A stretch of DNA of 9,615 nt from Treponema sp. GTDB lineage: Bacteria; Spirochaetota; Spirochaetia; Treponematales; Breznakiellaceae. This document shows, piece after piece, positions 5,238 through 9,615 of the stretch (position 1 is the stretch's first letter; the number at the start of each line of letters is the position of its first letter). The stretch lies in contig WQXE01000074.1 in the NCBI GenBank assembly GCA_009784995.1, positions 1 to 9,615 on the forward strand, given 5' to 3'. Both the position numbers and the translations under genes were made by a program. The notes beneath the pieces were generated by a model, which saw only the letters and a program-made list of their open reading frames with translations, did not search any database and was not told the DNA's origin.

Positions 5238-6500
5238 AAACTTTTCCGCGCTCGCGAGTTTTACAGCGACGCAGAATATTTCCATCGCTTCTTCCAATTC
5301 GCCAAGAGGCGGGAATGTAGGAGCGATGCGGATATTGCTGTCTTTTGGATCCTTGCCGTTAGGATATGTCGCGCCCGCGGGAGTTAACGCTACGCCTGCT
5401 TCGGAACAAAGAGCTACAACGCGTTTTGCCAAACCGTCAAGCGAATCAAAACTTACAAAGTAGCCGCCGTTTGGTTTTGTCCATGTGCCTATGCCAAGAC
5501 CGCTCAAATGACTTTCCAGTTTATCGTTTACAAGTTTAAACTTTGGACGTAAAATCTGCGCGTGTTTTTCCATGTGCGCCATTACATTAGCCGCGTCTTT
5601 AAAAAATAGCGCGTGGCGAAGATGTGTTAATTTGTCAGGTCCGATTGTCTGCGCGGTTAAACGCTGTTTAATATATTCACAGTTTGATTTTGATGAAGCC
5701 ATACATGTCATGGACGCGCCGGCGAAACTTACCTTTGAGAATGAAGAAAAAACATAAACCATGTTTGGATTTCCGGCTTCTTCGCAAAGACGGATAATAT
5801 TTAAAATCTTTTTTGTTTCTCCCAGATCATGAATCGCGTAAGCGTTATCCCAATAAATACGGAAATCAGCGGCCGCGGGTTTTAATTTCGCGAAACGTTT
5901 TATAGTTTCGTCGGAATAAACAATACCAGTCGGATTTGAATATTTGGGTACACACCAGATACCTTTGATCAACGGATCGGATGAAACCAATTTTTCTATT
6001 TCGTCCATGTCGGGACCGTCTTCGCCCATTGCGATTGGAATCATATCGATATGGAAATAATTACAAATTGTAAAATGCCTGTCATAACCGGGTGACGGAC
6101 ACAGGAACTTTACTTGTCCCTGACTCTGCCAGGGTTTTCCGTCTCTAACACCGTGTGATACGTTTACAGAAACGTTATCGAACATGAGAGCCAAAGAAGA
6201 GTTTCCGCCTACGATAACTTCATCGGGGGTTAACTCCAAAAGGTCAGCGAATATTTTTTTTACTTCCGGGATACCGTCTAGCCCGCCGTAGTTGCGGCAG
6301 TCTGTTCCGTTCGCGGATTTATAGTCATCTGCCGTAAGGCATGTCAACATATCATTACATAGCGCCAACTGATCATCAGAAGGAACGCCTCTTGTCATGT
6401 TTAATTTTTTGCCTTTTTCTTTGTGTTTGGAAAAAGCGCTTTCAAGTTCGCTTTTAAGGGCGGATAATTCCGCTTTGTCCATTTGTGAATACTGTTTCAT
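5226..6500 (-). CDS. PLP-dependent aspartate aminotransferase, class Ic (Aminotran_MocR / AspT type)
   Basis: This 424-residue protein has the usual length for the family. It has the fold-type I PLP motifs: GGLDG(I)PEVKKIF (72-85), GGNSSL (98-103, phosphate region), PSPGYDRH (135-142), VPKYSNPTG (184-192, with the conserved Asn189), YWDNAY (216-221, Asp218 contacting the PLP ring nitrogen), FSSFSKVSFAGASM (251-264) with Lys256 as the Schiff-base lysine, and NIRIAP (389-394) with the substrate carboxylate-binding Arg391. The GVP and YGGLDG start and the FSSFSKVSFAG site fit the group called aspartate aminotransferase class Ic, cytosolic, interconverting aspartate/2-oxoglutarate and oxaloacetate/glutamate. 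The exact substrate is not proven. The ATG at 6500 has AGG 7 bases upstream. The gene follows the SPOR gene after 62 bases and may have its own promoter there. Confidence 0.92.
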   Translation of the reverse strand: MKQYSQMDKAELSALKSELESAFSKHKEKGKKLNMTRGVPSDDQLALCNDMLTCLTADDYKSANGTDCRNYGGLDGIPEVKKIFADLLELTPDEVIVGGNSSLALMFDNVSVNVSHGVRDGKPWQSQGQVKFLCPSPGYDRHFTICNYFHIDMIPIAMGEDGPDMDEIEKLVSSDPLIKGIWCVPKYSNPTGIVYSDETIKRFAKLKPAAADFRIYWDNAYAIHDLGETKKILNIIRLCEEAGNPNMVYVFSSFSKVSFAGASMTCMASSKSNCEYIKQRLTAQTIGPDKLTHLRHALFFKDAANVMAHMEKHAQILRPKFKLVNDKLESHLSGLGIGTWTKPNGGYFVSFDSLDGLAKRVVALCSEAGVALTPAGATYPNGKDPKDSNIRIAPTFPPLGELEEAMEIFCVAVKLASAEKFLNA

Positions 6501-6554
6501 TTTTATACCTATCCTTGGTTTACCTTACACTTTTTTATTATTTTATACAAGAAG

Positions 6555-6585
6555 ATTATAATTTATCTAATTAGGAAGGATTCAA
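6555..6585 (-). promoter_or_regulatory. Candidate promoter of the aminotransferase gene
   Basis: On the minus strand a perfect TATAAT lies at 6560-6555, within the 62-base gap before the aminotransferase. A TTGAAT at 6585-6580 is 19 bases upstream, inside the end of the SPOR gene. The spacing is slightly long, so the -35 assignment is weak. Confidence 0.3.
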
Positions 6586-7561
6586 AGCCGGCGGCGCGAA
6601 GAGAACTGACAGTACGAGCTTGATCCGTACCTACAGGAACTGTGACTGCCCACATTTCATTGCCATTCACTGTACGCCGTTCAATCGTTGGAGAAAAACC
6701 CGCCGCTGTTAAATTCGCCGCCAAACCCTGAGCGTTTGCCTGCTGGCTAAAAATACCAGTTTGCAGTCTTGGACCTGAAACGGCGGCTGTTTGTACAGGA
6801 GTTGGTTGTGAAGGTTGCGTAATTTGAGGGGTAGTAGTTTGAGTTGTGGTTAGCGCTGAAGCGGGAGCCGCTGGTCTTGTTCCCGCGGCAGTTTCAACCA
6901 AAGGAAGGGAATCTAGACCACCAGCGAAAAGCCAAAACGGATTGGGACGGACAATAATCGACGACGACTCACCCGCGGCAAGGCGCCCTTCCAATGTATG
7001 CGGAAACTCAGCGACAAGGCGTTGCCTATAACTATCAGAACTGCCATTGAATCTACCTGATACCTTCCATAACATAAAAAGTATTTCCGCTCTTAATTCG
7101 GAAAATTCAGGATGATCAATCAGTAACACTAGATTGGAAACATCGTTTGATCTTATCGCTTTTATAGTAATATCCAAAAAGCGTGCGCGAATATTTCTTG
7201 ATAACATAGTTTCAAGCGCGGCGGCTGCCCTGTCCCATTCACCCATCGCGGCAAGACAGTAGGCGCAGGACAAAAGAGCTTCCTCGTCGATTTTGCCGGG
7301 AATCGCGGCCGCAGCGTCAAGCCAATTCCTCGCCGCTCCTTCTATATCGCCTGTTAACTGCCTAAGGCGCGCGAGTTGAATTAAATTCTGATGTTTGTCC
7401 GCGGGAGTAATACCCTGCCTTGTTAAAGCTCTTTCGATATTTTGGATTTCCGCTTCCAGCGAAACACCTGTTTGTGAAAAAATCGCGAGCGGCAATAATA
7501 AACTTATGCCAAAAAATAATAAAAAGAGAATTATAATCTTTCTTTCGAAAGATTTTTTCAT
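6563..7561 (-). CDS. Secreted SPOR-domain protein with helical TPR-like region
   Basis: The 332-residue protein starts with a basic, hydrophobic signal sequence (about 1-29, IFS-Q) that exports it or anchors it in the inner membrane. Residues ~33-200 are Ala/Leu-rich helical repeats of TPR style (LEAEIQNIERAL, GDIEGAARNWLDAA, GEWDRAAAALETML), followed by a flexible Thr/Pro/Gln-rich linker (~225-262). The C-terminal ~70 residues (263-332) match a SPOR domain: LQTGIFSQQANAQGLAANL, then GFSPTIERR, MWAVTVPVG and a closing AAGFESFLIR. SPOR domains bind peptidoglycan stripped of stem peptides, typically at division sites, so a periplasmic cell-wall or division role is likely. The ATG overlaps the stop of the preceding LapA-like gene as ATGA, showing translational coupling. 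Confidence 0.88.
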   Translation of the reverse strand: MKKSFERKIIILFLLFFGISLLLPLAIFSQTGVSLEAEIQNIERALTRQGITPADKHQNLIQLARLRQLTGDIEGAARNWLDAAAAIPGKIDEEALLSCAYCLAAMGEWDRAAAALETMLSRNIRARFLDITIKAIRSNDVSNLVLLIDHPEFSELRAEILFMLWKVSGRFNGSSDSYRQRLVAEFPHTLEGRLAAGESSSIIVRPNPFWLFAGGLDSLPLVETAAGTRPAAPASALTTTQTTTPQITQPSQPTPVQTAAVSGPRLQTGIFSQQANAQGLAANLTAAGFSPTIERRTVNGNEMWAVTVPVGTDQARTVSSLRAAGFESFLIR

Positions 7562-7917
7562 GACTTACCGCCAGTTCTTCTGGATAAAAATCTTTTTTTC
7601 GCCAATGCCGCGTCTTGTTTGATTTGATCATCGGGATCTACCGGCTCTTTAAAAGGTATAGGATTATTATCCGAGGGTTTACCCGGTTTACTCGGTTTAC
7701 CCGGTTTATTCCGCTTTTTACTTATCTGTATGCTTAAAGGTAAAGCGCAAATTAACCCAACAGCAAACGAAATAAAAATGGTGATAAAAACGGGGACACT
7801 GTCTATTTTTGTAAATCCAAAATTTATATCGCTTTTATATTCATCATCCAAATTTAAAGATATAAAAGCTAAAAATATCGCGAATATAATTAAAATGATA
7901 ATCAATCGCCAAGGCAT
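7558..7917 (-). CDS. LapA-like (DUF1049) small membrane protein
   Basis: The 119-residue protein has two membrane helices (about 4-20 and 41-63) separated by a short loop containing FISLNLDDEYKSDINFGF, followed by a charged cytoplasmic tail. This is the layout of LapA/DUF1049 proteins, linked in enterobacteria to lipopolysaccharide assembly; a spirochaete homologue may serve another envelope role. The tail contains an in-frame repeat KPGKPSKPGKPS (about 71-82), visible as GGTTTACCC/TCGGTTTAC copies at about 7676-7708. The ATG lies inside the end of miaB (16-base overlap) and is preceded by AGGAG at an 8-base distance. Its stop overlaps the start of the SPOR gene. The assignment to LapA rests on topology and the loop motif, not on a search. 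Confidence 0.75.
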   Translation of the reverse strand: MPWRLIIILIIFAIFLAFISLNLDDEYKSDINFGFTKIDSVPVFITIFISFAVGLICALPLSIQISKKRNKPGKPSKPGKPSDNNPIPFKEPVDPDDQIKQDAALAKKRFLSRRTGGKS

Positions 7918-9248
7918 GTTTGTTTCTCCTGTAACTTAATTAATTCTGTCGCGCGAAATGTATTTCCCTTTAAACCCGATAAAGTCACTTTAGCGAACGA
8001 GCCAATCATCGAAGCGGGTCCCGGAACTGCCACCTTTTCGTCTTTTTCTGTCCTTGTTATTAATTCATCGGCATTTTTTCGTGAAATTCCTTCTATTAAT
8101 ACAACTTCGCTATTGCCGATACGGCTTTTTAAAAGCTGCGTAGTATGCGTTTTTTGCAAAGCGATAACCCTTGCAAGCCTTTCTTTTTTTACATCTTCTT
8201 CGATCCTGTCCGGTAAATCGAAAGCTTTTGTTCCCTCACGCGGGTTAAAATGATACATAAACGAGTATAAAAACTTAATTTCTTCCATTATATCGAGTGT
8301 TTTTTTAACATCATCTTCTGTTTCACCGGGGAACCCTACCAATATATCTGTAGAAATAGTAATACCGGGCATGGCGGCTCGAATTTCTTTTACCAGTTCG
8401 ATAAAGCGCTCGGCTGTATAACCGCGGTTCATATTTTTTAATACACTGTCTGAGCCATGTTGGACAGGCAAATGAATATGACGGCAAAAAACTTTATTGG
8501 CGGCAAGCACTTCTATTGTTTTGGAAGAAAAATTAACCGGGTTCGCGGAAAGAAAACGCGCCCATTTAATGCCGCTTTCGTTTAATTCCTTCGCGACAAT
8601 TTTTAACAAAGAAGAAAAATCGATGTCGCTAGACCATTTGTAGCTGTTTACATTTTGCCCAAGCAAGGTAATTTCGCGCACACCCTTTTGCGCGACAAGA
8701 CGAATCTCCTGCGCTATATTTTGCGGGTCCCGCGAAACTTCCCTGCCTCGCACATATGGAACAATGCAATAGGAACAAAAGTTATTACAGCCGTGCATGA
8801 TTGGAATAAAACTTCGGAATTGTCCCTGTTCTAAATGAGACTGTGAAAAAGAAAACACGGCTTTTTCATCAATATTGATATTCGCTTTTACACCTTTTTC
8901 TACAGCTTCAAGAATCGCGGGAAAAATAGAACGTGATGTTGTGCCCATCACATAATCAACTAAACTGTATTTTTCTTTTAATTTGTCACCGAGGCGCTGC
9001 GCCATACAACCCGCGATAACAATGACCAGATTTTGTTTATGTTTTTTTTTGATTGCCGCGAAATGATCGATTCTGCCAAACGCGCGTTTTTCCGCTGTTA
9101 GCCGAACAGAGCAGGTATTTATTAAAACAAGGTCGGTATCATCGCTAGTGTCAGCTTCTGTCCATCCGCGTTCTTTACAAACAAGAGCCAACGCCGCGGA
9201 TTCCGCGCTGTTCATCTGACAGCCGTACGTCTCAAAAAAATATTTCAT
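7902..9248 (-). CDS. miaB: tRNA-2-methylthio-N6-dimethylallyladenosine synthase MiaB
   Basis: The 448-residue protein has the full MiaB layout. The UPF0004 methylthiotransferase domain (1-~125) has ETYGCQMN with Cys10, INTCSVR with Cys46 and AGCMAQR with Cys81, the ligands of the auxiliary [4Fe-4S] cluster. The radical-SAM domain (~145-370) has GCNNFCSYCIVPYVRGRE, where Cys154, Cys158 and Cys161 bind the SAM cluster. It continues with LLGQNVNSY, HLPVQHGS, MNRGYT and DILVGFPGET. A C-terminal TRAM domain (~375-441) binds tRNA. MiaB adds a methylthio group to i6A37 of tRNAs reading UNN codons. ETYGCQMNSAES and the lack of the MtaB/RimO signatures favour MiaB. No clear Shine-Dalgarno precedes the ATG; it starts 15 bases after the upstream gene's stop, so coupling is likely. 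Confidence 0.96.
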   Translation of the reverse strand: MKYFFETYGCQMNSAESAALALVCKERGWTEADTSDDTDLVLINTCSVRLTAEKRAFGRIDHFAAIKKKHKQNLVIVIAGCMAQRLGDKLKEKYSLVDYVMGTTSRSIFPAILEAVEKGVKANINIDEKAVFSFSQSHLEQGQFRSFIPIMHGCNNFCSYCIVPYVRGREVSRDPQNIAQEIRLVAQKGVREITLLGQNVNSYKWSSDIDFSSLLKIVAKELNESGIKWARFLSANPVNFSSKTIEVLAANKVFCRHIHLPVQHGSDSVLKNMNRGYTAERFIELVKEIRAAMPGITISTDILVGFPGETEDDVKKTLDIMEEIKFLYSFMYHFNPREGTKAFDLPDRIEEDVKKERLARVIALQKTHTTQLLKSRIGNSEVVLIEGISRKNADELITRTEKDEKVAVPGPASMIGSFAKVTLSGLKGNTFRATELIKLQEKQTCLGD

Positions 9249-9263
9249 GAAAGAAACACAGAG

Positions 9264-9615
9264 TTACGCTCTTTTCTTAAGACCGATAAAAAACTTAATA
9301 CCGTTCCAAACTGCCAGAGCGATAATTCCGATCGCGCCGATTAAAAGCAGTATTTTTGATACATCAGAAACAAAAGGAATATTCATTTTAGAAGCGAGAG
9401 TTAACGCGCCAATAATTACAAGAATGATACCCGCGTTTCTGTCTGTCGGCACTTTTGATGTAAAGGAACATATTCCAAATAAAAGAACAAGACCGCCTAT
9501 AACAAAACCAAATACATTCGCGCTTGGAATGATAGTAACAAACAAAAGAAAAATTCCAATTACAAAATAAATAATTGCCGTTACGCCAAATCTTGATAAT
9601 TTTGTTGTTGTTTTA
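9264..9615 (-). CDS. Multi-pass membrane protein, 5' end cut by the window edge
   Basis: The frame is open from the stop at 9264 to the edge at 9615 (at least 116 residues). A TTG at 9545 could serve as a start but has no Shine-Dalgarno, and the upstream codons read as a further membrane helix (RFGVTAIIYFVIGIFLLFVT), so the gene most likely begins outside the window. The visible part has about four helices. The first is followed by VFGFVIGGLVLLFGICSF, then after a short charged loop (KVPTDRN) by AGIILVIIGALTLAS, and last by ILLLIGAIGIIALAVWNGIKFFIGL, with a basic tail KKRA. I do not recognise a family. It precedes miaB by 15 bases on the same strand and probably belongs to the same operon. 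Confidence 0.7.
   Translation of the reverse strand, partial: KTTTKLSRFGVTAIIYFVIGIFLLFVTIIPSANVFGFVIGGLVLLFGICSFTSKVPTDRNAGIILVIIGALTLASKMNIPFVSDVSKILLLIGAIGIIALAVWNGIKFFIGLKKRA

Overview
The window looks like chromosomal DNA of a Treponema-like spirochaete, possibly a gut-associated one. This is judged from protein style only: a lipoprotein carrying an InlB-type repeat and a formylglycine-generating-enzyme (FGE)-like C-type lectin domain, a short NarL-type two-component pair next to an ECF S-component-like membrane protein, a class Ic aspartate aminotransferase, and a miaB / LapA-like / SPOR cluster. The genus is an inference. The DNA is moderately AT-rich, and most genes lie on the minus strand.

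Right side (about 5226-9615, minus strand, transcribed right to left): a membrane protein cut by the window edge, miaB (tRNA methylthiotransferase), a small LapA-like two-helix membrane protein, a secreted SPOR-domain protein and a PLP-dependent aminotransferase. miaB, the LapA-like gene and the SPOR gene overlap by 16 and 4 bases, so they are very probably co-translated. The aminotransferase may have its own promoter.

Middle (about 3203-5237): a plus-strand S-component-like membrane protein overlaps the aminotransferase tail-to-tail by 12 bases and meets a minus-strand histidine kinase head-to-head. The kinase is followed after 12 bases by its NarL/LuxR-type response regulator, which uses a TTG start.

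Left side (about 178-3144, minus strand): a small predicted outer-membrane protein, a large modular surface lipoprotein and an unrecognised 140-residue protein. The lipoprotein is the most interesting gene. It has a lipobox, one InlB-type repeat, two near-duplicate Ig-like domains and a C-terminal FGE/C-type-lectin fold. The last ~100 bases of that fold look like the variable region of a diversity-generating retroelement (DGR): locally GC-rich, full of codons ending in C or T whose first two bases differ, few Asn codons left, and framed by the usual RGG...GFRVVRP scaffold. No reverse transcriptase or template repeat is in the window, so this would be a remote DGR target, as described for TvpA-type proteins in Treponema denticola.

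Dispersed non-coding repeats (CCACGAATT / CGCAAAG families with small hairpins) lie at the 3' end of the 140-residue gene and over the 5' end of the lipoprotein. There they appear to supply its ribosome binding site, its start codon and the first ~35 residues.
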